From: Acanthosepion pharaonis
Lineage: Eukaryota > Mollusca > Cephalopoda > Sepiida > Sepiidae
DNA length: 64,000 nucleotides
Reading direction: 5' to 3'
Assembly (NCBI GenBank): GCA_903632075.3
Contig: CAHIKZ030001813.1
Coordinates: 4,724,501-4,788,500, forward strand
The translations under genes were made by a program, and so were the position numbers. Under the pieces are notes generated by a model that worked only from the letters and a program-made list of their open reading frames with translations, searched no databases and was not told where the DNA came from. This document shows, one piece after another, positions 20,960 to 33,069 of the stretch (position 1 is the stretch's first letter; every line of letters starts with the position of its first letter).

Positions 20960-22125
20960 TCTGATTTTGTTCACACCAGGCAAGGTGATAATACCACTAA
21001 GACGCAAATGGCTACTGTGAGTGAAAGAGAATTAAAAAACTTTGAAAGGATCCGGAAACGCAATCCTAAACAAGGAATGAGGGATGTACCTCTACTCCTG
21101 TTCAAAAGACCGGCTAGGAGTGGGAATCAGATGATAGACCCTATCTACTCCTATTTATCGAATGTGAGATTCATAAATATGTATGTTATCTCTATAAAAT
21201 ATTATTTTTTAAGTAAATTATCACGCATACTTAGATAATCTTATCAATTAATATGTATGGATATATTTGCATATATTTTCAAAAGTATGCTACATATGTA
21301 TAGATTTATTTAGATACAAGTATGCATTTTGACAGAATGTAACTGAATATTAAGTGAAGATAGTAATTGAATATTTAAATATTACATATGCAAGCTGCAG
21401 TGTATTTCTGGTAATATTGATACGCATTTACATGATACTGTTGTGTTTGGGGTTCGTTTTATTATGAAGACATCTATTTCATGATACAACTGAAATAATA
21501 ATCTTAAAACCTCACAGGAATCAAGTCTCACGTGGTTTAGTTTTTTTTTCCTCGGACGATAATATTCAGAAAACTATGCATATCTTCAAGACATAGGAAG
21601 GTAAAAAAAAATTTTTAGCCGTAAAAAATGGGGAAGAGGGAACGAGAAATTATGAAGCTTACTTTGTTTTGGTGCCAAGCAAAATAGCTGTCACCGGCTC
21701 TATCCACGAATCTATTTTGGCTGTCATTGCTATTAGCCGTTTTCACACGTGCGTTAATTTTCGGCTTCTTCAAACATATATATCTTTGCACAAAATTACC
21801 TTCATCCGCCACGGCGACAGAGTAGGGAGGCCGCCTCCACAGCATTCAGGGTTTCCATAAATTACAGACACAAAAAAAGAGAGAAAAATATACAGACCGA
21901 TAGAAAGGAAAAAAGAAATAGAAGTGGGGATAGGAAGAAAAGGAAAAAAAAAGAAGAGAGATTTTGTATTTATACACAGATGCAGAGAAGATATTCACCC
22001 TGAAACGCAAATCTAACATTTCCAAAAACATTTCTTACTTTAAGTCAAGAACTAGGATTAAAGAAATTATCATATAAATTGTATCTTTTGGTTCTAATCG
22101 ATGATCAAATGAGTGTAAATATATT
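20960..22125. other. No gene seen
   Basis: AT-rich with no recognised element. Near 20976-21005 a short TCACACCAGGCAAGGTGATA...CTAAGACGCAA run resembles the LINE B minus-strand 3' end. A frame at 21008-21238 has no recognisable motif. Purine-rich sequence occurs near 21870-21965. Confidence 0.45.
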
Positions 22126-22129
22126 AAAA

Positions 22130-23220
22130 TTATATCACTGCTTTCTGGGGGATTTTACCATTTTCTTTTTTACAGTAACTTGCACGCTTTATAAGGCCCA
22201 GGGACCCCTCAAGGTAGAGAGTTACGTTAATGTATATGGATAGGAAGGCAAGATACATAACGGTTAACTCTAAACTTGAACAGGTTAAAATTGTAGTGAT
22301 CGGAGAAACATCCGCTTGAGAGTAGAGATTTTCCAAGCGTAGCTTAGATGTGGCACGAAAGTATGGGGCGTCCAGTGAGAATCGAACTCACTTTTCAGTA
22401 GTAACTGATCTAGCAAGCCAAGCTTGCTAACCATTACACCACGCCGAGGTGCCCGCAGTGATTTTCCAAGCGTAGCTTAGATGTGGCACAAGGCCGATAT
22501 TAGGGTGCACCCAGTGAGGATCGAACTCACTACTCAGTCGTAATTGTTCTAGCGAGCCAAGCTTGCTAACTATTACACCACGCCGAGGTGCACGCAGTGA
22601 TTTTCCAAGCGTAGCTTAGATGTGGCACAAGGCCGATATTAGGGTGCACCCAGTGAGGATCAAACTCACTACTCAGTCGTAATTGTTCTAGCGAGTCAAG
22701 CTTGCTAGCCATTACACCACGCCGAGGTGCACGCAGTGATTTTCCAAGCGTAGCTTAGATGTGGCACAAGGCCGATATTAGGGGGCACCCAGTGAGGATC
22801 GAACTCACTACTCAGTCATAATTGTTCTAGCGAGCCAAGCTTGCTAACCATTACACCAATTCGAGGTGCCCCATCCGCTTGAGAGTATGTTCTACAGGAA
22901 AGTAGTTTGATGAGGAATGTGAGTGGTTTGCTATGTAAGTGACATGGGTGGGTCCTAGATGTGAAGCTTAGATTTGGCGGAACCAAAGAATATAATTCGT
23001 CCGAGCAATTTCCATGGATGTAACGATAGAGCAATGAGAGATTTGCCACATACCGCGTGTGAGAGAGAGGTTGGAGAGTGGAAAATAATTCTTCTCTAAC
23101 AAAGAAACGGAGACAACACTTTCGGATCCTATCTATGGAAAGTGAAGACTGGGCAGTTCCCACTCAAATATCACAACAGTACTCCATTTTCAGCCTGATT
23201 TGGCTCTTATGAAGTTAGGG
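22130..23220 (-). pseudogene. LINE family C, C-terminal end, split by a SINE array
   Basis: The minus strand at 22888-23163 reads AQSSLSIDRIRKCCLRFFV, REELFSTLQPLSH, then LSLLYRYIHGNCSDELYSLV and SCRTYSQAD. After the insertion at 22325-22871 the frame resumes at YSQADVSPITTILTC (22130-22336). The duplicated YSQAD is encoded by the 16-bp target duplication, a clean sign that the LINE was contiguous before the insertion. RT catalytic motifs are absent. Confidence 0.8.
22325..22871 (-). mobile_element. Tetramer of a short tRNA-derived SINE with 16-bp target duplication
   Basis: Four tandem minus-strand units (22738-22871, 22599-22737, 22460-22598, 22325-22459; 134-139 bp) lie between two copies of catccgcttgagagta (22309-22324 and 22872-22887). 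Each has box A GTGGTGTAATGGTTAGC, a T arm GTGAG-TTCGATC-CTCAC, a near-complementary acceptor GCACC/GGGTGC, and a tail GTGCCACATCTAAGCTACG then CTTGGAAAATC. Internal junctions carry a short linker ACTGCGT that is absent at the outer end. The units are very similar, so the array is fairly young. Confidence 0.92.
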
Positions 23221-25425
23221 GATAGCATACTGGAGCGGTATACGGAGCCGGCCATTTTATATGTATTTTTAGTGATAAATCGTATATAAGAGTTACACGA
23301 GGTTGTGTGTGAGTCTGAGGCCCAATATTCTCTCAAGTCACGGGTGCCTTCCCGAGGGACATCCGTTCATCGTGAGTGGTAGTAGTTCGGGGTGATAATC
23401 TCTGAAATAATTTTAACCTCTTTTGCAAGGACCTTTAATAAATATGAGTACAGGTTAATCCTTTAGACAGGTCTTGATATTTACAAAGCTTTTGACCGGC
23501 TTTCAGAGTAAACCATCATCATTATCATCATTATTATTCCCATGATCAGCTGTCGTCATAGGGTAACTGCACAGCTGAGCAACTGTCTAGTTCCCTCCAC
23601 ATATGTTCATTGAAAACCGAAGAGGTATTCATAATTCCGCAGCATGTCTTAGGGCAATAAACTCGACCTGGCGAAGCCCTTTCCTCTCCTGTTCGAACCA
23701 CAACCAATTTCCTCTAACTTAGAGGTTAGTGTTGATCAGGTTGATTATATTCTGGGAATCCTCAGACTTCAGTCTAGTAAGCCCTCCGCCCGTTGATACC
23801 GTGTCATCACTTCACCAACCGCATACGTGGCTATGGAATCCAGTTTGAGTTAATGGCCGTTGAATCAAAAGAAGGTTCTCACGTCTTTTGACAAGTCTTG
23901 TTTTTAATATTGCTGGGTGTCTAGTCACTCATATCGCCAGGAAAAAAAACCCTGAGAATGGAAACCGGTTTAGACGTCGTGGACTCGACCATACGACAGG
24001 TAACATTACCAGTAGAACATGGTACCAGTAGAACTCTTTGAGTGATCTCATATAACCAGAGAGTAGGAAAACCCATTCATACTGTTTGAACAGTTGCAAA
24101 CAGTCTGATTGTTTTTGTTATGTTGGATTCGACGTTCAGAATGAATTTCAGAGATCCAAAGAATTTTGCTTTCATTTTAGTATCTATGAGAGTTTCTAAC
24201 TGGCATTTCTACTATTTGTTTGCATAGTTACAACCAAGTCGATTGGCCAATTCACAGTGACCCCCACATCTATCCAATTGCGTTTATCATTGTAATTCTT
24301 GAGTTATATGTAATTATATATGGCTTATTGTTTCATCTCTGTCTTCGCACAGGCAACAGAATTTGTTTTTGTCTCCTTTTGGTTTAATCTAATTCGTTCT
24401 TTTATACTGAGGATTTATTACTCGGAATTCTTTCATATTTCAAGTGTCCTTCGGCCAACTATATCAAGATCATTTTCTCCAAAGTTCATTTTATTTGTCT
24501 CCTGAATTCTTCATAAGGAGGCCTACTTATTTTATTTCCATTTCCGTGTACTTTCTTGTTCTTTCTTTAGTTTGTGGTCACTTATTTTTAAGGGGCGCCA
24601 TTATTGCGTTAAGAAGACATCTTTATTCTAATTAAGAAGGTATCCTTCTTTGTCATGTGTAAATTGGTATTCAGATCCGTGCAATATTAATAGATGTTCA
24701 TTCACTTTTTGTTTCGTTTTCAGGTTTCCCACCATTGTCTTTGGTCTACATATCTTCATGCTTCGTTACCAATTTCCTTCTTCACTGATTCATTAATTCC
24801 TGACCAATATAGTAGGATCGAGAATACGATCTCCACAATTATGTTCCATTTCCAAAACCATATTATTTTGATGAGTTATGATTCTGAATTATGTTTACTT
24901 TATTGAATCTCATTTCAGTATTTCAAGACGTCATTACCATTTCACTATTCGGTAATCGAATTCTATCTGTTAATTTCTGATTCCTTCCATGCAGCGCTGA
25001 CATTGCAATTTTATGATTCCCAGGTTCAGCCGAATATCTCTACTAAAAGTCCTGACTACTTCTCGTTCATTTTATTTTGGCAAATGATTATGCATATGCC
25101 ATGGACAAGGAATATTTGAATTTTGTTCTGATGAATTAGTGAAATTATATTGTGTTTAACAAGTTAGCGAGAGGAAATTAAATTGAATCTTAGCTATGAT
25201 TAAAAGTATTATTGATCGTGATTATTTTGAAAAATACTTTTGAAATTAAGATTCTGTTCTTGTAGCCAGATTTAACATGCAATCTTTTGTTTGACTGGAT
25301 ATAGATCATTCTGCAATTTAAAAAGTTACGAGGGATGATATTTTTGTGCTTTTTAGAGTTAGGAATACTATTATTAAATTTTCCTTTTTCATTGGATATT
25401 TTTTATGTTCTTCATGAGTTTTGCT
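23220..25425. other. No recognisable gene or element
   Basis: A short ATC/ATT-rich run lies at 23514-23540. Frames at 24320-24505, 24444-24635 and 24694-24906 are hydrophobic by base composition and lack motifs. Nothing in this 2.2 kb matched the other repeats I could compare. Confidence 0.5.
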
Positions 25426-25429
25426 TTCT

Positions 25430-26290
25430 ATACATCGCAAGTTTCCTCGGCCTGCAGCACCGCTGAGATATTCCACATAAAAAGCATGCCCGTTATAAAC
25501 CTATACTTGTTAATATTCATTTTACCGTATTATTTTTATGGAGGATCATTATATTTTGTTTGTTTTCTGGTAACAATTTCATGAATAATTAATTTAGATC
25601 GAGTCCATATATTTTGTTTATCATCGATTTTCAAATCATTTTTGTAAAATTTGAAATTTAAACTTTCCCAAAACATTTAAAACGTCACAATCATATTTCC
25701 CTGCTTTGTTGTAGTTAAATATACCATTGCTTCATTTTTCTTTCTACATTGGAATTTATGATATTTTTATGAATAGATAAATAACAGAATCATTATAAAT
25801 TTTCTTCATGCTTTTTTCTCGTGAACTTTATAATGAATATTCGACCACTTCTATCAATTTTACTATCAGAATGATGCAGATTGATATCAAGTTAAGCACA
25901 ATATAAGTGTGCAGTTACTTACTCTGAATACATTTGTAACTGTTTGATATATACTGCTATTATTAGAGTTATAGAGCAGAGAGCCAACAAAGTGACCCTG
26001 GAGTACAAATATCCGAAGACCAATATACTCGTTATAAGACCCGTTATCAGATATATATTCTCCTTACATTTTGTTTGTTATTCTATATAAAATAAGTCTC
26101 CTCAGTCCATTGCACCGCTGGCGTATTCCACATAAAATGCATGCATATTATAGGTCTATACTTGCTAATGTTCGTTTCATTGTATGATTTTTCGGTATGA
26201 TCATATTGTTCCTTCTTCACTATTGTAACAATTTCATGAAAAATCTGGTTTAGAGCTTATCAATCTATTTTGTTTTTACGTTTGATTTTT
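25430..26290. repeat. Dispersed repeat of unknown class, copy 2, with tandem partial unit
   Basis: 25630-26050 matches 1-310. In addition, 25430-25630 is repeated at 26098-26290 (shared CACCGCTG, TATTCCACATAAAA, CTATACTTG, AACAATTTCATGAA). The unit is therefore about 665 bp and begins a second time before being truncated. No coding region is evident. Confidence 0.75.
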
Positions 26291-26394
26291 CAATTATTTA
26301 CTGCCAAATGCACATATTCTAAAATATCCCATTTTTTTTATATATTTTTTAACTTTTTGTTTTTAGTTCCCATTTAGTTTATTTTTATTTACTT

Positions 26395-27035
26395 GTTAAT
26401 GTTGCTGCCCTGTATCTTTTCTTTAAATACTTCCATGGTAATTGCTCTGGTGAACTTTCCTCTATTATACTGTTGTAACCTAGAAAAGGTTACTAAATGA
26501 GTAAAAACCAAAACAGGGATTGGAAATGGAATGGTAATCTTTATGACATCAACAAATTACAATATTTGCCAGCGGCGTGAAGTAGGTAAACCAATGCTAG
26601 TGGTGGTCTACTTAGACAGCATATTGCCCCTACTTAAAATACTGTTCAGCGTAATTATGAGGATTAGGACATACCAATTAGTGTTCATAGATATGGTATA
26701 TACCAGATACCTAGACTTTATGAATTTAACTGCAATACTAGATTGGCAGCAAGGCCTCATCAATTTACAATTGAATTAGAAAGATTTAACCATTTCTTCG
26801 CTAATAGTTTCTTTTCTCGCACTTCTACTCTGTGGAGCTCTCTTCCGCCCCAGACAATTTTGATCTTCAAAAATTTAAATACAACGTTAATCGTTATCGA
26901 CTGCCTTTTGATTCCTCTTCTTTTATTGTTCTCGCGTCCTAGTAATTTTTTTTTATTTTTCTAATTCTGTTACACTCAGTAACCCCTTGTGACTTAGTGG
27001 CTTTAATAACCTGCTTGTGATGAAATGATTAAAAA
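26395..27035 (+). pseudogene. LINE family B, 3' part, with an unidentified 200-bp insert
   Basis: 26398-26485 gives an NVAALYLFFKYFHGNCSGE-like block. 26690-26960 gives the next blocks, LAARPHQFTIELERFNHFF and SFFSRTSTLWSSLP. The 3' UTR has CAGTAACCCCTTGTGAC and GGCTTTAATAACCTGCTTG. About 200 bp at 26490-26690 do not belong to the LINE and were not identified. Confidence 0.7.
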
Positions 27036-27139
27036 AAAGTATCTAGTTAGTTTATACTTATTTGTTCATTTTTATGTCTATATTCAGAATCTCGACACAA
27101 TATACTTTTTCTAGTCCTCCTCAGAGGAATCACTTAAAA

Positions 27140-27161
27140 ACACACACACACACACACACAA
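27140..27161. repeat. (CA)n microsatellite
   Basis: A short CA run. Confidence 0.9.
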
Positions 27162-27539
27162 ACTCATTTCTTGTTTTCTCTGTTCCACGTCATTATTTGT
27201 CCAACATTTGTGTCGCAGCTGAGAATTTCTTTTAAATTATTAATGACAAAACTTGTCCGAGAAATTCACAAGAGGACAACAGGTTCCTTCCTGTTGATTC
27301 TAAATCATGACTCTTAAATTTTTAGAGAGATTTTAATTTGATATTTAAAAAAATATATATAACAGGAGTGGTTTTACTTAATTCATCAGCAGAGCTACAA
27401 TAACTTTTTCTTCATTTAAACGCTATTTACAAGAGCATATCGAGATCATGAATACTGCTATATATCTCATTAATTCACCGTCTACTAAAACCGCAGCTCT
27501 GAGTTAAAATTTATTATCATTCCTCTTGTTAGATCAGTT

Positions 27540-27790
27540 TTGTCGCTATATAAATGACATTATCATTATTTTTTTTATTAACTCAGTATTATAGTATCAT
27601 TCTGTCTATATAAATGACGTTATCACTATTTTTGTTTTATTAACACAGTACAGTAATATCACTCTCTCTATATAAATGACATTATCATTATTTTTTTTAT
27701 TAACTCATTATTATAATATCATTCTTTATATAAACTTATCATCATTTTTGTTATTAATTCAGTATAATATTACTCTATTTATTATAAATC
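27540..27790 (+). repeat. Tandem repeat, about 62-bp period, four units
   Basis: Units start with CTATATAAATGACATTATCA at about 27546, 27606 and 27668, with a degenerate fourth at about 27724. Each contains a TATATAAA box-like motif and TTTTTATTAACTCAGTA. Confidence 0.85.
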
Positions 27791-27829
27791 TGTATATAGG
27801 TATTAAGTGTCAGATAAGTGCTAGTTCAA

Positions 27830-28245
27830 TTATTTTCTTCTAAGTGCCGTGTCCTTTAAGGACTTTGGCGTTCATGGCTCTCCAAAATTTAATTTCCTTT
27901 GTAACTCTTAGTAAATTTTGTTATTTCGCTGTCTTCCCTAATAAATGTTCTGTCAACCATTTACACGACCTCGATAGGTAGGTTATGCACTGCTTTCCTA
28001 TTTCCACCTTCTATTAAATATGTCCTGTCAGCGTTAAATTCTCCAAGCCCTCTTTCCTCATTTTTATAAATTTCTACTATATCTTTCTGATTGTAAGTAT
28101 TATTCGTTTTTTTAATTACTCTAAAGTTCGGTTCATGTTATCCTCAACATCCTACTGTAGATCTACTTCATCCATGAGAAGACTGTCCCCCAGTCACTTA
28201 ATATTACCGCAATTTGTTGAACTTATTGTTGTATTTTTTTTTAGC
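27830..28245 (-). pseudogene. RTE-like LINE (family A), C-terminal end, decayed
   Basis: Read on the minus strand, the block runs from DVEDNMNRTLE (28120-28150) through a GLENL block to the ending WRAMNAKVLKGHGT near 27840-27880. It abuts the LINE family B copy at 28246. There are many stops. Confidence 0.7.
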
Positions 28246-28990
28246 ATTTCTCCCCAGGCAAGGGAATAAAGCCCCTAAAGCGCAAGTGATTACAGAGTAT
28301 TAGAGAATATGAGAAAAACAACGTTATCAATTAGAGAGAACAATAAAAGTACAATAATTAAGAATACAGTAGATAACGGTTGACATTGCATTTAAATTTT
28401 TGAAGATCAAAGTTGACTGGGAAGAAAGAAGCCAGAAGAGATTTCCACAAGCGAAAAGTGAGAGGGAAGAAACTGTTAGCATAGAACTTGCGGTCACATC
28501 TCACTATTTCAACTCTAAAATGATGAGATCTTACCACCAATCTAGTCAGTCAGTTATGTGCCATGCGTGGTACACGCTTAAGCGATCTTTCGATACATCA
28601 CTGACGAGGCAGTTTTCCCGCAGTAGGTTGCCATTTATTTCTGCGGTGGACCAGTTGCCATCCAATGCTATAGAACCCGGTCTGCCCTGCTATTTACTTA
28701 TAGCTAGGGGGAGAAGAAGAGGATTCAAACTTTTCCCAAGGGTTTTGCACGTAATGTAATTCGAACTTAGCTCTCCGATCCCTCAATCCAAGCCGCTATC
28801 CATTACTCCAACGTATGAATAAATTCTGGGTACCATAGAAGAAAGTAATATTTATTTTGAAAATAAAAAAAATGTGGTACAAAGCCTAAAGAAGGGATAG
28901 GAACAGGCCGCTTTTCAATAATAATCTGTAAATATGTAACAGGAGCACCAGACCAGATGTGACCGTCATATTCAAAGCAAAGATGCATGG
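28246..28990 (-). pseudogene. LINE family B, interrupted by a SINE
   Basis: 28246-28545 carries the 3' UTR and RSHHFRVEIVRCDRKFYANS, FFPLTFRLWKSL and LQKFKCNVNRYLLYS. 28814-28990 carries LCFEYDGHIWSGAPVTYL, the HIWSGAP block. The SINE at 28546-28813 separates them. Confidence 0.75.
28546..28813 (-). mobile_element. tRNA-headed SINE (same family as 16080-16528)
   Basis: The minus strand reads GGAGTAATGGATAGCGGCTT, then GTTCGAATTACATT, CCCTTGGGAAAAG, CCCTAGCTATAAGTAAATA, CAGACCGGGTTCTATAGC and GGATGGCAACTGGTCC. It is collinear with 16090-16290 but shorter at the 3' end, where TGACTGACTGA-type repeats occur. Target duplications were not resolved. Confidence 0.85.
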
Positions 28991-28999
28991 TAGAGTATT

Positions 29000-30825
29000 T
29001 TTAGGTTAATATTTTTATATTTCTTGTTTAGGTTAGTGTGTTTGTGAAGACATATGTTACATCCACCAGTATTCAATGAACTCTAAACAGATTCTCCTAT
29101 TATTTTACCAATTTTTCTAACTTTCCATGACTCCTCTAATTAGAAAATTTAACAGATCCGAGGGTCAAATATATATCCTAAACCAGTTGATTTTTTAAAA
29201 TGTTTCTGTACGTTTACTAACGCGATTCCAGCCATGGCTTCTGTTGTCACGCTTCTAAATTCTTGTAACATTATGTAAGTATGTTATCCTTAAAAAAATT
29301 TCTAAAGAATTCTTTTTTGCTTTCTATCGATTTTTTGTCGTAAAATCCTTTTAGTTATCCATGAAAAACATTTTTTAAAAATCCTGCTATTATAATTTTT
29401 ATTATTATAGCTTGAGTACAGACATAGTGACACTGAAGCCCAATATACCCATCATTACACCTAGTCTCATAATGGTATACCAGGGACATGCATCACAGCC
29501 AAATGTCTCTGAATGTTGGTGTTGCTAAATATCTGCTTGTAAGATGCCTAAATGATCAGTCTAAAAAGACAACCGTCCCGAACCCCTAGTATTCCTGCTC
29601 ATGAACAGAGACGTAGAGCGCGGAAGCCGCAAGTGGACATGCGCAATTTCTTAAGGTTAGAGAACTTACCAGCCAATTTGTCGTACCTAACGTGTTAGTT
29701 TCTGTAGCCCATCGTAATTCGCAAGGAGAAAAAAATCATATACAGGTTAACATCTCCAATCAATTAAAATCAGAACACATGACACCCATACTTGGTTATT
29801 ATTATTATTATTACCATTATTATTGTTATTGCATACAGCATATGAGTAGTGGACTAAAGGCGATCCGACGTCTGGCAGGTAGGCGGTCAAGTCGACGTCC
29901 TACGTACGGGAACTAGTCGGGAGCCCGATGTGAACTGTTATCAGGAATATGCCTGTCAAGCCTAGGTTTATCGCAGCGGATAGTGTCAGCCGAAATGTGT
30001 GTACCTCAAACAATTTGCAGCCAAGTATTCCGTACTTAAAGACTTTTCTTCTTCTCAAGTCCTCTTCTCCAAACTTCTCTTCCTTCAATTCCCACGGCGA
30101 TGAGGCGGGGGTAACTTTCTGTAGCTCAGCTGGTAGCCTCTAGTCTCGAAATTGCAGTTAAGCCGCATGTAACCAATTGCTGAAGAACAATTCACGAAAA
30201 TCCCAGAAGGCAAATAGAAGAGTAAAAAAGAGCCCAAATAAAAGCCATTTCCATCCCATGAATCCACCGACCTTGTAATGCGGTGGCTACGGACGTATCT
30301 TCAGATCCAGAATCGGACTCATTTCTCACAGTAGGGGATAGCAATGAGCACTCTAGTACTCGGCAAGGAGTTCCGTCAACGACGACGACGATGATTCTGC
30401 TTGCTTCTTCTTTGTTATTCCATGTTATTATTATCATTATTATTATTAATAATTAATTAATGTATTCATTTAACAGGCAACCAAAATCTCAATAAGAAAT
30501 TAATTTATAATGAGCGCAGTTCCTAAAATCAATGCTTTTCTTAGTTACTCAGTACCAAAGTTACTATCTAATATTCCATTCTCAATTACTGTTTTCCTCG
30601 TCTCAGTATCTAAAATGCCTTCTATCCATTGGTATTTGTTTTTAGAGTATTATATCTTTGTGTTCTCAATATGAATAAGTTATAAACTGACACCTATTGA
30701 ACAGGGAGTGTTTTTCGTTGGCTGCTACAATCACAGCTACGATTATAGTCAGTGTGTACACGATTCTTACCTTGTTGATGTTTGCGATTGCATGCGTTTC
30801 TTTTTTTACAATCTTATTCTCCCTA
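29000..30825. other. No gene seen
   Basis: 29397-29480 shares the GACA-TAGTGAC..CCAATATAC tail with the 1-310 and 25630-26050 repeat. Short TTA runs lie at 29797-29830 and 30425-30450. 29830-30440 is less AT-rich but shows no recognisable domain on either strand. A TAGCTCAGCTGGTAGC stretch at 30121 resembles a tRNA box A but lacks a matching box B at the right distance. Confidence 0.45.
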
Positions 30826-30829
30826 TACA

Positions 30830-31385
30830 AAGCTCAAGAGACAAAGGAGGTAGAGGGTTATTGAGTAAGAAGCACAATTTATGGGGATGTAAGGGGAAGA
30901 TAGCGGTCAGTTCTAGCCTTACATAGGTTAAAATCGGGGAAGCATCTTTTTGGTAATTGGTTCTAATAAGGAGTAGTTGATGGGAAGAAGCTGCTCGAGT
31001 GGAGATTATATCCCACCAATGGGATACGTAGGGTGATTCGTTATAATGTGCTTGGCGCGGCGGATCTTAGTAGTGAAGGAACTGGTGGAACTAGAGTATG
31101 TTGTTCGTCTGGACACTTTCCACGGAAAGCAATAGAAGAGTGAAAGGCTTTCAACGTTTCGTCTGTGGGAAAGGGTTGTCGATTAGGAAATAATTCATCA
31201 CCAACAAGTACGCCGAGACGCTTTTGGACTCTATAAATACCGGGAATTGGATACTGGGCAGAAATGACCATGTATGTCAGCTGTACTCCATTTTCGGCCT
31301 GATCTGGCTCATTTTTCTTGCTTCTTACTGCGTTCGAGTTCCACTTGATGTATGCGTTGAACACATCCCAATAGGTACACAAGGC
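30830..31385 (-). pseudogene. LINE family C, C-terminal end
   Basis: The minus strand reads AENGVQLTYMVISAQYPIPG, IYRVQKRLGVLVGDELF, PNRQPFPTDETLK, a FHSSIAFRGKCPDEQHTLV block and, after a frameshift, the terminal LELTAIFPL-like end near 30900. It aligns with the family C copies at 22888-23163 and 45590-46010. The length is about 185 codons with breaks. Confidence 0.7.
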
Positions 31386-31389
31386 ACGG

Positions 31390-32106
31390 CGTTTCTGTGA
31401 GAGAAGACCCGTTCAATGCTATAAGCGAAAATTCAATGACCACTCGGTGATAATGGAATGTCACTAGTTTGGTTTTCGAGATATGTGACCATTCAGTTTT
31501 TTTCCCCACTGAGCAGTTAGAGCTCAGTCAGAGGGGAGATCAACTGCCAGACTCTGGTGATCTTGACTTTTGGAAGTACACTAATATACCGTTGTATCAT
31601 CAGTTCAAAATAATTCGGAGATTTTTACAAATTGACCAGTACAGGGAACTTGCCACATACCTATTCAGGAGGTAGCAAAACTGTCTAACCAGCTAATATT
31701 TGAACGCTCAAAACATGATATAGTTAAAGTCAATCAGACAATGGTTAATATTATGTTGCGATCAACATCATTTTCTCTTTGTCAATGCTGCTAACAAAAT
31801 ATTCCTTTTATCGACGAGAAGCTGATCACACAGCATAACAACGAGTAAAGTAACGTTGTTTTTAAGTTTACTTGTTTGTGTACGAGGACACATTTTATCG
31901 CAATTTCAATTGAATGCTCACAAGTTACAGAAGTTAGTCTTCTAGAAATTTCAGCTGCACTTGTTTTCGCCATGATTTCTTATTTCTTTTATTCTTAATA
32001 ATCAGGTACTACGGAAGTGAACCAGGCTTTTGTCAAACTGAATATATTCGTTGAATTAACCTATGGCACAATTTAAAACGTATTTTACTATAATGACTCA
32101 CGAGAA

Positions 32107-32140
<34 letters not shown>

Positions 32141-33065
32141 AGAGAGAGAGAGCGAGAGAAACTGACAAACAGAGGAGATAGAGAAGAAATGTTAAATATA
32201 ACATTAAATTACCTTCCTCAGAAGAGTATCAGTGTTGAAGGGCTGGGTGGGAGGTTGTGCAAATAATATAGATTTTACCATAAGAGCAAATTCTCTCAGC
32301 ATTTTAAGCTGTCTTTGAGAAAAGGAAATTGAAACATTGAAATTCAAGGTGCGGTAAAAATATCGCCCATATATACCTACCTGAAATACATCCCACATAA
32401 TAGTAAGATATTAGTTAGATGAAGACACAATTACCACTAATGTATTACCCTTACTTAGGTGAGAGATATTTCTGAGAATTATATGTGGGAGGTATTTCTG
32501 CCGCATCCTGAATAAACAAATAATATTTCAGGTAACCAACAAAAATTATTAAAGTCAAAGTTTGCAAGTGAGACTATTTAGAATATTCAGCACGTCAGAA
32601 ATGTTAAGTGGTACTTTGGTACCTTTGGGAGCTAATTTTAAAATAAATTTGAGGAGAAATTTTTCTAGTGCTGGGACTTCAAAAATAACCGAATACTTGT
32701 ATAGAAAATTGGCAAATTAATTAATAGTCGAAAAAGAACACGCTGACAACTGGGTTGAGTTCGAAAAGTAAAAAAAAATAGTTAATTATCAGAACAATAT
32801 TAAATCAAACCATTGCTTCTTAGTGGCTTTATTGCCTTGATTGGTGTGAAATGATTAAAAATATTCAAGTATGGTTTAAATTCTACAATATAACGTTATG
32901 TATTATGATTCTAATTACAAGTGTAATGGAAATAATTCGAAAGATTTTTGAAGGACTGTGATAAATGGTAAGAAATCGTTATTATATAAACAGTGTTAGA
33001 GTTGGCGTGTATCCATTCGTATTAAATATGCATTGTCATTACAATCACGATCCATCTCTACAAAA
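31390..33065. other. No gene seen; (GA)n and LINE B tail
   Basis: A GA-rich simple repeat is at 32103-32159. A 50-bp LINE family B 3' tail (TTAGTGGCTTTATTGCCTTG, then TGAAATGATTAAAAA) is at 32818-32860. The rest is unrecognised. Confidence 0.5.
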
Positions 33066-33069
33066 AAGA

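Noticed and set aside
22325..22871. Cluster of four tRNA genes
   Set aside because: Units share a non-tRNA tail, sit inside a LINE and are bounded by one target duplication. They are SINE units.
22327..22871. CRISPR-like array (regular repeats of about 139 bp)
   Set aside because: Units are continuous with no unique spacers, and the sequence is eukaryotic SINE.
30121..30160. tRNA-like box A TAGCTCAGCTGGTAGC
   Set aside because: No box B at suitable distance and no cloverleaf.
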